A stretch of 64,000 nt of DNA from Pseudomonadales bacterium (GCA_024234325.1 JACKOJ010000008.1:55250-119249), one strand, 5' to 3'. Shown: positions 50,504 to 61,089, numbered from the stretch's first letter. Translations and numbers: made by a program. The notes: generated from the letters alone by a model not told the origin.

Positions 50504-51874
50504 TCAAACACTGGCTGGCGGTGAGGCATTGTGTTTCAAGGCCCGCTCAAAGCTGCGCCAGGACAGCAAGGCCATCAGAATATTCCCCAGCAGCGCCCCC
50601 GCGTAGAAGCCTGCCAGCCCGAACAATTGACTGCCTACCCAGGCCATGGGCACATAGAACACAAAGAAGCGCGCAATGCTGAGGTAGAGCGCCATCATCG
50701 GCTTGTGCAGTGCATTGAAGGCCGAGTTGGTCAGAATGATCACCCCCTGCAGGCCGTATCCCAGCGGCAGAATCCAGATGAACAGTTCAATTGCCCGGCT
50801 CACCGCCGGGTCTTCGGTGAACACCGCCGCGATCAACTGGGCGGATAGCGCCATCATGCCATAGATCAGCAGTTGCCAGATCAGCACGAATTTCATGGTC
50901 AGGCGGTAGGAATCCGCAATGCGGTCTGTGCGGCCTGCGCCCAGGTTCTGGCTGATGAACGGCGGCAGGGTGCTGGAGAGCGCCAGCACGATCAGGCTGG
51001 CGATGGACTCCAGGCGTGAGCCCACTCCGAAGGCGGCCACGGTAGTTTCGCCATAGGTCGCGGCAATCGCCGTCATGATGCCCGCTGCAACCGGCGTCAT
51101 CATATTGGCCCCTGCTGCAGGAATGCCGATGCGCAGCATCTCGCGGCTGGAGGAGATAATGACGGCGCGTGAGGGGAGGCCGGGGTAGACCAGTTCCACC
51201 TTCACGATCAGGTAATAGAAGAGATAGCCGAAGCCCACTACCCAGGACACCAGAGTGGCCAGCGCCGCCCCCTGAATGCCCATGGCCGGAACAGGACCGA
51301 GGCCGAAGATGAAGATCGGGTCCAGCACCGCATTGATCAGCCCGGCTGCGGCCATCAGCAGGCTGGGCGTCTTGGTGTCGCCACAGGCACGCAGCACGCT
51401 GTTGGCCGAGTTCATGCCCACCAGCAGGGCACTGGTGGGCAGCCAGATGGACATATAGGCGCGAATCTGCGGCAGCAGAGCCTCGCTGGCCCCCATCAGG
51501 CGGAAGATCGGGTCCATGAAAAGATAGGCGACCAGAGAGAGCGCCAGGGCCAGAGCAATGGAGGTGTAATTGGTGACGGTGGAGGCCTGCTTGGCCTTCT
51601 CGCATTCGTCACAGCCCAGGTATTTGGCGACCACGGCAGAGGTGCCAATGCCCAGGCCAATGGCCAGGCTCAGCACCATGAAGGTAACCGGGAAGGTGAA
51701 GCTGATGGCGGAGAGGGGTTCTGTGCCCAACATGCTGATGAACAGCGTGTCCACCAGATTGAAGGTGAACAGCATGAGCATGCCGATGATCATCGGGCCC
51801 GTCATGCGGATCAGCGTGGCCGGAATCGGGTCGTTGACCAGGGTATGACGCTTCTTGGGCGGGTTTTCAGCCAT
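50504..51874 (-). CDS. MATE-family efflux transporter
   Basis: A 456-residue membrane protein with about twelve helices in two halves, of the multidrug and toxin extrusion family. The first helix region MTGPMIIGMLMLFTFNLVDT and second-half GIPAAGANMMTPVAAGIM give the two-fold MATE repeat. It probably exports cationic compounds with H+ or Na+. It is convergent with nsrR; no regulator is next to it. Confidence 0.9.
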   Translation of the reverse strand: MAENPPKKRHTLVNDPIPATLIRMTGPMIIGMLMLFTFNLVDTLFISMLGTEPLSAISFTFPVTFMVLSLAIGLGIGTSAVVAKYLGCDECEKAKQASTVTNYTSIALALALSLVAYLFMDPIFRLMGASEALLPQIRAYMSIWLPTSALLVGMNSANSVLRACGDTKTPSLLMAAAGLINAVLDPIFIFGLGPVPAMGIQGAALATLVSWVVGFGYLFYYLIVKVELVYPGLPSRAVIISSSREMLRIGIPAAGANMMTPVAAGIMTAIAATYGETTVAAFGVGSRLESIASLIVLALSSTLPPFISQNLGAGRTDRIADSYRLTMKFVLIWQLLIYGMMALSAQLIAAVFTEDPAVSRAIELFIWILPLGYGLQGVIILTNSAFNALHKPMMALYLSIARFFVFYVPMAWVGSQLFGLAGFYAGALLGNILMALLSWRSFERALKHNASPPASV

Positions 51875-52026
51875 GTGCTACCGTGCGTTGCTGAACTCCC
51901 CCGGCGCTTGTGCTGGCGCAATGGAAGAGCGCGTTGTGTTGTGATTCTTCTTGTCCTGGGGGACGGGGCCTGTCAGGCAAGGAGACCCGTCCCTTCGTCT
52001 TTTTAACTCACGCCCGGCAACAGGTT

Positions 52027-52815
52027 CTAGCAGCTCTTGCGCAATTGCAGCATCTGCTTGAAGCATTTGGGGTTGCCGAATACTACTTCCTTCGCTTTGC
52101 TGATGTCCGGGCTGCCCTGGGCATCCCCGATCAGCGCCCCGGATTCCTGCAGAATCAGCAGCGCAGCGGCCAGGGATTCCTCTGTGGCGGCGTTGGTGTT
52201 CAGCCAGCCTGCATCGCTGCGGCCTGCGGCATTCCACGCCAGGTCCAGCGGTGCGCAGCCTGTCAGGTGCACCGTGCAGGGCAGGCCATAGAGCGCCTGC
52301 TGCAGGGCAAGCAGGCGCTTCGCCTGAGCCTCGTCCTGCGGGTTTCCGTGCAGGGTGGCCACGCCGTTTTCCAGTGTGCTTTGCTTGCTCACGCGCAGGC
52401 GTTGGGTATTCACCTGGCCGCCCTTGCCCCGGCTGGCGCTGAACTCTTCCCGCAGCATGGGGTTGACCAGCACGCCGTGCTGCACCTTGCCTGCCGTGGC
52501 CAGTGCTACGGATACGCAGAAGTGCGCAATGCCTCGGCGGTAGTTGCTGCTGCCACACAGCGGATCGATGACCCACACATTGTTCGTGTCCTTGCCCTCG
52601 ATAAAGCCGGAGACGCGGGACTGGATGCTGTAGTCCGGGTAGGCCTTCTGCAGATGGAAGATCAGGGTTTTTTCCGCATCCATGTCCATATTGGTAATCA
52701 CGCCCTGTTCGGACTCCTGCACCACGCGGACGCGGTCCAGGCGATCACTGTTCTGAGCGAGCACTTCCGCGGCGTCGCGGGCGGCTTTGAGGGCGATGTT
52801 GACGATTGCGTGCAT
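52027..52815 (-). CDS. suhB: SuhB-like inositol-monophosphatase homologue with degenerate active site
   Basis: A 262-residue protein. ATG 52815 gives MHAIVNIALKAAR, matching the E. coli SuhB start MHPMLNIAVRAAR. It is divergent from trmJ, as in E. coli. The metal ligands are mostly gone: the EE of the EESG motif is R67-V68 here, DPLDG is D84-P-L-C-G so D87 is cysteine, and the late W-D motif is lost. Phosphatase activity is therefore unlikely. SuhB in E. coli also acts with Nus factors on rRNA transcription, a role that does not need catalysis, so that role may remain. Confidence 0.85.
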   Translation of the reverse strand: MHAIVNIALKAARDAAEVLAQNSDRLDRVRVVQESEQGVITNMDMDAEKTLIFHLQKAYPDYSIQSRVSGFIEGKDTNNVWVIDPLCGSSNYRRGIAHFCVSVALATAGKVQHGVLVNPMLREEFSASRGKGGQVNTQRLRVSKQSTLENGVATLHGNPQDEAQAKRLLALQQALYGLPCTVHLTGCAPLDLAWNAAGRSDAGWLNTNAATEESLAAALLILQESGALIGDAQGSPDISKAKEVVFGNPKCFKQMLQLRKSC

Positions 52816-52954
52816 GGATACCAAAACCTGAAGATTCAAAGACGCGCAATGATAGCAAACTCTCCCAAACCCGTCTCAGGGATTTGTAACAATTCACCTG
52901 CCTTTTGCTGAGTATTTGACAGCGTTTGGGGCTGGCCGGAAGGCGGTTTTTCCC

Positions 52955-52963
52955 TGCTATAAT
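52955..52963 (+). promoter_or_regulatory. Extended -10 promoter of trmJ
   Basis: TGCTATAAT is a perfect extended -10 element. No good -35 box stands 17 bases upstream. Transcription should start near 52970, so longer trmJ frames beginning at 52916 would not be transcribed from it. Confidence 0.6.
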
Positions 52964-53002
52964 CGCCCGCTTGAGAAACATGGCCCATGCCCGAGGTGCC
53001 CC

Positions 53003-53866
53003 TTGTCCGACACGTTTGATCTGCAGGCTCACGCTGCCAATATCCGCATCATCCTGGTGAACACCTCCCACCCGGGGAACATTGGTGCCACCGCCCGCGC
53101 CATGAAGAACATGGGGCTGTCGCGCCTGACCCTGGTAGACCCGGAGAACTTCCCCAGCGCCGTGGCCAATGGCCGCGCCGTGTCTGCCGTGGACATCCTT
53201 GAAAATGCCCGCGTGACCAAAACGCTGGAGGAGGCCGTAGAAGGCTGTGGTCTGGTGATCGGCGCCAGCGCCCGGCTGCGCCGCATTCCCTGGCCGCTGA
53301 TGTCCCCGCCCGATGCGGCCCGCATGGCGGTGGAGGATGCTCGCCTCAACGAGGTGGCCCTGGTGTTTGGCCGTGAAGATTCCGGCCTCACCAATGAAGA
53401 GCTGCAGCTGTGCCACTACCACGTCAATATTCCTGCGGACGAGGAGTACAGTTCCCTGAACCTGGCCGCTGCGGTGATGGTGATCAGCTACGAAGTGCGC
53501 ATGGAGCTGCTGCGCCGCGAGGCCGGGAACACCCCGCCCGCGCAGCCGGACCCGCAGGAGATTGTGGAAGGCGTGGACTGGGATGTGCCTAAGGCCACCA
53601 ACAAGCAACTGGAAGGCTTCTACAAGCACATTGAGGAGGTGATGGTGAGCCTGAACTTCCACGACCCGGAAAACCCGCGCCTGCTGATGATGCGCATGCG
53701 CCGCCTGTTCGGCCGCATCCGCCCGGACCAGATGGAGATCAGCGTGCTGCGCGGCTTCCTCTCCCACATCGACATGCTGCACGAACGCGTGACCCGCAAC
53801 ATCACCGTGGAGCAGCAGCGTCAGGAAAAACGCGACGCCAAAAAGAACCCCGAGAACCAGGAGTAA
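53003..53866 (+). CDS. trmJ: tRNA (cytidine/uridine-2'-O)-methyltransferase TrmJ
   Basis: A 287-residue SPOUT methyltransferase that methylates position 32 of tRNA. IILVNTSHPGNIGATARAMK and FGREDSGLTNEE are diagnostic. No in-frame ATG or GTG fits; the start is placed at TTG 53003, which follows a GAGG ribosome binding site by six bases and a clear extended -10 box at 52958. The protein is longer than the E. coli enzyme (246 residues) by a C-terminal extension. It is divergent from suhB, and REP copies follow immediately. Confidence 0.93.
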   Translation: MSDTFDLQAHAANIRIILVNTSHPGNIGATARAMKNMGLSRLTLVDPENFPSAVANGRAVSAVDILENARVTKTLEEAVEGCGLVIGASARLRRIPWPLMSPPDAARMAVEDARLNEVALVFGREDSGLTNEELQLCHYHVNIPADEEYSSLNLAAAVMVISYEVRMELLRREAGNTPPAQPDPQEIVEGVDWDVPKATNKQLEGFYKHIEEVMVSLNFHDPENPRLLMMRMRRLFGRIRPDQMEISVLRGFLSHIDMLHERVTRNITVEQQRQEKRDAKKNPENQE

Positions 53867-53871
53867 TCCCC

Positions 53872-53987
53872 GTAGGAGCCTGCCCTGCAGGCGAAAGAAA
53901 CACAAAAGAACCGTAGGAGCCTGCCCTGCAGGCGATCATCAGCCTCGCTTGATGCGAAACACAATCGCCTGCAGGGCAGGCTCCTAC
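53872..53987. repeat. Cluster of three REP elements (BIME-like)
   Basis: GTAGGAGCCTGCCCTGCAGG followed by CG occurs at 53872-53893 and 53913-53934 in the same orientation and at 53966-53987 inverted. The second and third pair perfectly over 24 bases to give a large hairpin with a loop of about 27 bases. They lie between trmJ and tex. Confidence 0.9.
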
Positions 53988-54028
53988 AGCAACAAATCCA
54001 TACCACCGCAACACAGGTTAAACGCAGT

Positions 54029-56362
<2,334 letters not shown>

Positions 56363-56385
56363 TGGATTAAAAGTGCAGCGAAACT

Positions 56386-57351
56386 CTAGAACTGGCTCAG
56401 TTTGTCCAACGGACTGAGTGTGCCTGCATAGTGTTTGCCTATGACATGAGTATAGATTTGGGTGGTGCTGACATCATTATGACCTAGAAGTTCTTGAACG
56501 GTTCGAATGTCAGTGCCACCCGCCAGCAGGTGGGTGGCAAACGAATGACGAAACGTATGGGTTCCTACACGCTTGTTGAAAATGCCCGCCTCGCGAACAG
56601 CCAGTGCAAGAAACTTACGAACAACGGAGTCATGCAGATGATGCCTGCAGAGTGTGCCATCATATGGGTGGGCACAAAGTCCTGATGATGGAAAAAGATA
56701 AGCCCAGGCTGGTGAACGAAAAGCATTGGGATATTTTCTTGCCAACGCGGTCGGTAAGGATGGACCAACTCCTTTGATATTGTCCTGTTTCTGGACCTCT
56801 ATAGCTGTGGACATTGTCATCATCAACTGGTCTTTCATCCCTGATGCCAATAAAGTTTGCCTGTCTTTTCGGCCTTTTCCGTCGTGAATTGTTAACGACA
56901 GTCTTGCTAAGTCCACATCTTGTACGCGCAGTCTTAGACACTCATTGACTCGTAGCCCGCTTCCATACAGCAACTCGATTATCAAACGGTTTCGCCCTGT
57001 CAGTTGCGACAAAATACCTCTTACTTCCTGCATTGAAAGAACGCTGGGGAGATGCCTTTGTTTGCTTGCCAGTTGGAACCCCAGATCACCTAGCTCAATG
57101 TTCAGAAACTTCTTGTACAGATAAACCAACGCATTGAGTGCGACTTTCTGCGTGTTTGCGGCTACATGCTTGTCCACTGCAAGGAATGTCAGAAATTCCT
57201 TTACGTCCTTTCCCCCAGCTTCCGCTGGGTGACGCTTTTCTATGAAGTATATGTATCGACGAATCCAGTCGAGATAGGATTTTTCGGTTCGAAGGCTGTA
57301 GCCACGAAGTCGCATGTCCGCGCGTATGGACTCAATGAAGGGGCTAGCCAT
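56386..57351 (-). CDS. intI: Integron integrase
   Basis: A 321-residue tyrosine recombinase that inserts and excises cassettes at attI and attC. Catalytic residues are R134 in SGLRVNE, H265 and R268 in THTFRHSF, H291 in LLGHND and Y300 in TTQIYTHV. The integron-specific insert, which contacts the folded attC, is present at about residues 203-240 (ALARKYPNAFRSPAWAY). ATG 57351 has GGAG six bases upstream; a TTG twelve bases earlier is less likely. No perfect LexA box is found upstream. It faces away from the array and ends near tex. Confidence 0.95.
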   Translation of the reverse strand: MASPFIESIRADMRLRGYSLRTEKSYLDWIRRYIYFIEKRHPAEAGGKDVKEFLTFLAVDKHVAANTQKVALNALVYLYKKFLNIELGDLGFQLASKQRHLPSVLSMQEVRGILSQLTGRNRLIIELLYGSGLRVNECLRLRVQDVDLARLSLTIHDGKGRKDRQTLLASGMKDQLMMTMSTAIEVQKQDNIKGVGPSLPTALARKYPNAFRSPAWAYLFPSSGLCAHPYDGTLCRHHLHDSVVRKFLALAVREAGIFNKRVGTHTFRHSFATHLLAGGTDIRTVQELLGHNDVSTTQIYTHVIGKHYAGTLSPLDKLSQF

Positions 57352-57682
57352 TGAGGACTCCAATTTTAAGAGTGTGAATGCCTGTATCCAAAGTAATTAG
57401 ACATGATGTCTGGCTATGTCAAATGGGGTGCACGATTTGCTAGTGGATGCGTGCACGACAAAGCCGGGCACGCCTTGGAAAATCTTAATAATTACAGTTG
57501 GTTAAGATCGTCCGAGTAGGGTTAGCAGGAAACCCGCTAGTCTTACAAAGTGCGCATGCACATATTGTGAAAGGCAATAGGAAGAGAAACGCGGCTTAAC
57601 GGGTTGTATTTTGAAAAGAAATAGGAATAGACTCCCGTCAATTTAATTGGGTTTGTGCGCATGCGCACTATACAAATAATGA
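57352..57682. other. Integrase leader and probable attI region
   Basis: This 331-base gap should contain the integrase promoter, the cassette promoter and attI. A possible recombination core is GTTAGCA at 57521-57527, identical to the end of the first attC. A perfect 14-base palindrome GTGCGCATGCGCAC lies at 57655-57668, and eleven bases of it recur inverted at 57549-57559. No gene is apparent. attI cannot be assigned with confidence. Confidence 0.4.
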
Positions 57683-59006
57683 TATGGACGCCCCTCTTAC
57701 CCTTGTAGTCTGAAGTACCGTTCAACTACAACTCAGAGGTCAATTATGGAGATCAGTGCTGTTGGTATAGATCTGGCGAAAAATGTTTTCCAAGTACATG
57801 GGGCGGATAAGCACGGGAGGCCGGCGCTTAGAAGAAGCTTGTCGCGTAGCAAGGTTCTGGTTTTCTTTGCAAAGTTACCGCGCTGTTTAATTGGGATGGA
57901 GGCTTGTAGTAGTTCACATTATTGGGCGAGAGAACTGTCTGCTCTTGGGCATGAAGTGAAGTTAATGCCCCCTCAGTATGTTAAGCCATATGTAAAGACG
58001 AACAAGAACGACGTTGCCGATGCAGAAGCAATCTGCGAGGCGCTAGTAAGACCTACGATGAGATTTGTCGAAATTAAGACCCCAGACCAGCAAGCGATGA
58101 TGCTCATTCATCGAGAAAGAGAAGGCGCAGTAAAAGATCGGACAGCTCTGATTAATCGTTTGCGAGCAACACTTGCGGAATTCGGGTTTGCAATCCCGGT
58201 AGGACCAAGTCGCATGCAACACTGGTTCAGAAATGAGTATGGTTGTGTAGAGCACAAGTGCTCAGATCTCCTGAAGAGGCATGTGATGAAAATGCGGCAA
58301 CGGCTGGAGTCTATAGAGCAACACATAGCATCACTCGACACTGAGATTGATCAGAGCAGCAGGAGAAACGACGCCTGTGCTAGGCTGGAAACCGTTCCTG
58401 GAATTGGCAGGCTGACTGCTTCCGCGCTGGTAGCGTCGATCGGCCAAGGGCAGACGTTTAAGTCAGGTCGGCAGTTTGCCGCTTGGTTGGGACTCGTTCC
58501 GAAACAGAACTCCAGTGGAGGAAAGCAAAGGCTGCAAGGGATCAGCAAACGCGGTGACGGATATTTGCGTCGGATGTTAATACATGGTGCGAGGGCGGTT
58601 ATCCGCCACATGAATCCAAAACGCGATATAACTGCCTGGTTACTGAAACTATCGGCGAGAGCACACAGGAATGTTGTAATAGTAGCTTTGGCAAATAAGT
58701 TAGCCCGTATTGCCTGGGCGCTACTAAGTAAAGGTGGTCGTTATCAATCGACTGTTAACTGAAAAACGATAGAAACTATTTAGACGTCAAGGTTTGCGCA
58801 GGCAACACAAGAGAAGACGAAACAGGTAGGACCGTGGACGGGAAAAGCTGCTTCTAACATCGTGACTTAGAGCACGACCAAATGATTAGCGCCAGTCCAG
58901 CGAAGCTCATCCGGGATCGGGCAAATGCCCAAAATGAATCCGAATAGATGGCTGCAAAACCAGATTCGTTTTGAATGTAGGGCTTGCACAAAATGGGGCG
59001 TCCATA
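57683..59006 (+). mobile_element. IS1111-type insertion sequence (IS110 family)
   Basis: The element is bounded by perfect 12-base inverted repeats, TATGGACGCCCC at 57683-57694 and GGGGCGTCCATA at 58995-59006. Subterminal 12-base repeats of this kind are typical of the IS1111 group, so the true ends may lie a few bases outside. It holds one transposase gene. About 230 bases after that gene are non-coding. It separates the integrase from the first recognisable cassette. Confidence 0.8.
57746..58762 (+). CDS. IS110/IS1111-family transposase
   Basis: A 338-residue DEDD-type transposase. The N-terminal RuvC-like domain begins AVGIDLAKNVFQVHG with D10, followed by IGMEAC and KTNKNDVADAEAI. The C-terminal transposase domain contains ETVPGIGRLTASAL and the serine-bearing FAAWLGLVPKQNSSGGKQRL. 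Length and motifs match the IS1111 group. The gene appears intact and is likely functional. Its GC content and codon use are lower than the core genome to the left. Confidence 0.93.
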   Translation: MEISAVGIDLAKNVFQVHGADKHGRPALRRSLSRSKVLVFFAKLPRCLIGMEACSSSHYWARELSALGHEVKLMPPQYVKPYVKTNKNDVADAEAICEALVRPTMRFVEIKTPDQQAMMLIHREREGAVKDRTALINRLRATLAEFGFAIPVGPSRMQHWFRNEYGCVEHKCSDLLKRHVMKMRQRLESIEQHIASLDTEIDQSSRRNDACARLETVPGIGRLTASALVASIGQGQTFKSGRQFAAWLGLVPKQNSSGGKQRLQGISKRGDGYLRRMLIHGARAVIRHMNPKRDITAWLLKLSARAHRNVVIVALANKLARIAWALLSKGGRYQSTVN

Positions 59007-59036
59007 GATGTTATTTCCCTCAACGAGATTTAAGAA

Positions 59037-59807
59037 ATGGCGATCTATTCTCAACCAACAAGAATCCTGATGAAAGAAATGGCTAATGACCTTGCCAGAT
59101 CTGCAAAAGATACTTTTTCGAAGCAACAAGCCCTTGCCTGGTTTGCAGAGCATTATCCTAAAATTAAAACTGGGACTGTGACTGCTCACCTCATTCGGAT
59201 GTCCACGAACTCACAGAGTAGAACACATCACAATGTAATACCTGGAGATGATGATCTGTTCTTTCAAGTAGGGCGCGGAAGCTACAGACTCTACCGTAGA
59301 GAAGTTGACCCAGAACCAATTTATGCAGGAACAGGGCCAACCAATATCTCCTCTCAATTGGAAGGTGATGATGAATTTGAAGACGCCAGTTCATCTCAGT
59401 CAACTGGTGAGTTTGCGTACGAAGCGGATTTGAAGAACTATCTCGCGAAGAATTTATATCAACTTGAACCTGGCTTGCGCCTATACGAGGAAGAAGGAGT
59501 TACAGGCATTGAGTTTCCTGCAGGCGGGCGGTTCATAGACATTCTCGCACTCGACTCTAAGAATAATTTCGTTGTTATCGAGCTGAAAGTTTCTAAAGGC
59601 TACGATCGAGTTATTGGTCAACTTATGAGGTATATGGCGTGGATAAAGGAGAATTTGGCCGATTCAGATCAAGGCGTTCGAGGCGCGATAGTCGCCAGGA
59701 GTATTAGTGAAGACCTTAAGCTTGCATCGTCCCTAGGGCCGAGCATTGATATGTACGAGTATGAGCTGTCGATTCAACTAAGGAAGGTTAGCAGGGACTG
59801 CACATAA
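59037..59807 (+). CDS. Cassette gene: NucS-like PD-(D/E)XK nuclease-fold protein
   Basis: A 256-residue protein. Residues of about 1-90 look like a winged-helix module. After an acidic linker, a PD-(D/E)XK fold resembling the NucS/EndoMS C-terminal domain spans about 126-215: E129, D168 in RFIDIL, E182-x-K184 in VIELK and Q195 form a complete catalytic set. NucS-like enzymes cut mismatched or branched DNA; a role in phage defence is possible but unproven. It starts 30 bases after the IS right repeat, and its stop overlaps the attC at 59802. Confidence 0.75.
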   Translation: MAIYSQPTRILMKEMANDLARSAKDTFSKQQALAWFAEHYPKIKTGTVTAHLIRMSTNSQSRTHHNVIPGDDDLFFQVGRGSYRLYRREVDPEPIYAGTGPTNISSQLEGDDEFEDASSSQSTGEFAYEADLKNYLAKNLYQLEPGLRLYEEEGVTGIEFPAGGRFIDILALDSKNNFVVIELKVSKGYDRVIGQLMRYMAWIKENLADSDQGVRGAIVARSISEDLKLASSLGPSIDMYEYELSIQLRKVSRDCT

Positions 59808-59864
59808 CAATCAGTTCAATCAAGGACTCGGCTTACGCCGAGCCCATTAACAAGGGCGTTAGCA
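59802..59864 (+). repeat. attC site 1
   Basis: Begins ACATAAC, ends GTTAGCA (59858-59864), with an inner stem GGACTCGG/CCGAGCCC around CTTACG. It contains the stop codon of the NucS-like gene. Very similar to attC site 3. Confidence 0.85.
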
Positions 59865-59887
59865 CTTCTTAGTAAGGAGAATTATTT

Positions 59888-60280
59888 ATGTACATTCCTG
59901 ATGGTTTTAATACCGTAACACCATACTTATTCGTTAGCGGCGCTGACACGTTTGTAGAATTCCTAAAAAAAGCGTTCGATGGAGAGGAGCTTGGAAGAAG
60001 TATTCGCCCGGATGGGAAGATTGCGAATGCGCAGGTTCGGATAGGATCATCTACCGTAATGGTCAGTGAAGCACCAGAACAATATAAGTCTATGCGTAGC
60101 TCCTATTATCTGTATGTCGAGGACGCCGATATTGCAATGGAAAAAGCTATTGAAAATGGGGCAAAACTGGAAATGGCGGTTGACAACATGCCCTATGGTG
60201 ACCGCCAAGGAGGCGTTGTTGACCCATTTGGTAATATCTGGTGGTTATCTCAGCGGTTAGAAAGTAAACCATATTTTTAG
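59888..60280 (+). CDS. Cassette gene: VOC-family (PhnB-like) protein
   Basis: A 130-residue protein of the glyoxalase/bleomycin-resistance/dioxygenase superfamily. Paired beta-alpha-beta units start at TPYLFVSGADTFVEFLKKAF and SYYLYVEDADIAMEKAIENG, and the end GGVVDPFGNIWWLSQ is typical of PhnB-like members. The usual metal histidine of the first strand is missing, so enzymatic activity is uncertain. An AAGGAG site lies seven bases before the ATG. It is bounded by attC sites 1 and 2. Confidence 0.82.
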   Translation: MYIPDGFNTVTPYLFVSGADTFVEFLKKAFDGEELGRSIRPDGKIANAQVRIGSSTVMVSEAPEQYKSMRSSYYLYVEDADIAMEKAIENGAKLEMAVDNMPYGDRQGGVVDPFGNIWWLSQRLESKPYF

Positions 60281-60299
60281 TCAGCGTCATGCGTCGAAA

Positions 60300-60401
60300 T
60301 GCTAACAAATTCTTACAGTCGCACCAAAACATGCCTTCACGCTTCTTGCTAGCGCAATAGGGACGCCCGCATGTTTTCGCCGATGAAGAAAGGCGTTATG
60401 T
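60300..60401 (+). repeat. attC site 2
   Basis: A long site (102 bases) beginning TGCTAAC and ending GTTATGT (60395-60401). Inner arms CAAAACATGC and GCATGTTTTCG pair around a further structured segment. Confidence 0.75.
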
Positions 60402-60407
60402 CGCTAG

Positions 60408-60920
60408 ATGGACAATAGTGCAAAAGTCAGAAGAACCCTAAAGCTATGCCTTGGTTGCCTCAGAGGCGCCGCCTACTATCGCGCTGGGCAGAAGCAGAAG
60501 GACAAATGGATAGATGATGATTTTTGCAGGCACAACAATACTAATTCGATAGATATGTCTGTTATCGACTGGTGCAAAGTTTTTGGTGACCCAAAAGCTA
60601 AGCATTACTGGAAGAAATCGGTTAAGAATCCAGATGAGTTATATTCCTCAATACTTACCGCAGCGAATGTGACTGAATCGGAATTTGAACAATATATTGG
60701 CGAAATGCGCGAGTATCGGGACAAATTCTTGGCACATTTAGATGAGGCCAATCTAATGCATATCCCTCATTTAGATATAGCTATCTCAACATCGATCTCT
60801 ATTTACAATCACTTAGCTCAAGGTGGCTCTGATCTAGAAAATATTGTTCCGAACGATGCTCAGAAGTTTTACGACAGTAGGCTTAAATATGCTGAAAAGA
60901 AATACGAAGACGCGACATAA
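60408..60920 (+). CDS. Cassette gene: HEPN-like protein of unknown function
   Basis: A 170-residue, mostly helical protein. I do not recognise a named family with certainty. MREYRDKFLAHLD contains R104-x5-H110, the Rx4-6H pattern of HEPN ribonucleases, and SVIDWCKVFGDPKAKHYWKK recalls AbiU2/AbiV-like proteins. A toxin or abortive-infection role is a hypothesis only; no antitoxin stands next to it inside the cassette. It begins seven bases after attC site 2, and its stop lies within attC site 3. Confidence 0.6.
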   Translation: MDNSAKVRRTLKLCLGCLRGAAYYRAGQKQKDKWIDDDFCRHNNTNSIDMSVIDWCKVFGDPKAKHYWKKSVKNPDELYSSILTAANVTESEFEQYIGEMREYRDKFLAHLDEANLMHIPHLDIAISTSISIYNHLAQGGSDLENIVPNDAQKFYDSRLKYAEKKYEDAT

Positions 60921-60980
60921 CAATCAATTCAATCGGGACACGCCACTACGTGGCGCGCCCCATTAACAAGGGCGTTATGA
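60915..60980 (+). repeat. attC site 3
   Basis: Begins ACATAAC, ends GTTATGA (60974-60980), with the stem GCGCCACGTAG-like arms around CACTACGTGG. The outer parts TAACAATCA and CCATTAACAAGGGCGTTA match attC site 1 almost exactly. Confidence 0.85.
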
Positions 60981-60995
60981 GGCAGAGGCGACATT

Positions 60996-61079
60996 GTGCC
61001 AAATGTAGAAGAGATCATTAAGAAAGCAGAGGCCATGCTGGAAACAGCCAAGTTCGGTGAACCAAAGGTGTCAGAGTAG
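60996..61079 (+). pseudogene. Truncated cassette gene stopped by a REP-like palindrome
   Basis: A frame of 27 residues opens at GTG 60996, sixteen bases after attC site 3, where a cassette gene is expected. It reads naturally (EEIIKKAEAMLETAKFGEP) up to the palindrome at 61064, which adds KVSE and a stop. The remainder of the gene is missing. The original function cannot be told. Confidence 0.55.
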
Positions 61080-61089
61080 TTTGATTCGC
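61064..61089 (+). repeat. REP-like palindrome, copy 1 (left half)
   Basis: AAAGGTGTCAGAGTAGTTTG followed by ATTCGC matches copy 3 at 63834 and the left arm of copy 2 at 62332. Only the left half is recognisable; after GGGATAAGTC the sequence diverges. Confidence 0.75.

Noticed and set aside
52916..52963. TTGACA at 52916 as -35 box for the trmJ promoter
   Set aside because: The distance to TATAAT is 36 bases, too long for a sigma-70 promoter; the extended -10 explains the promoter better.
53945..53963. Terminator function for the trmJ REP cluster
   Set aside because: The hairpins lack T runs, so they are recorded only as repeats.
57352..57420. LexA box before the integron integrase
   Set aside because: Only a half-site-like CTGTATCC is present; no CTGT-N8-ACAG pair was found, so SOS control of the integrase is not supported.
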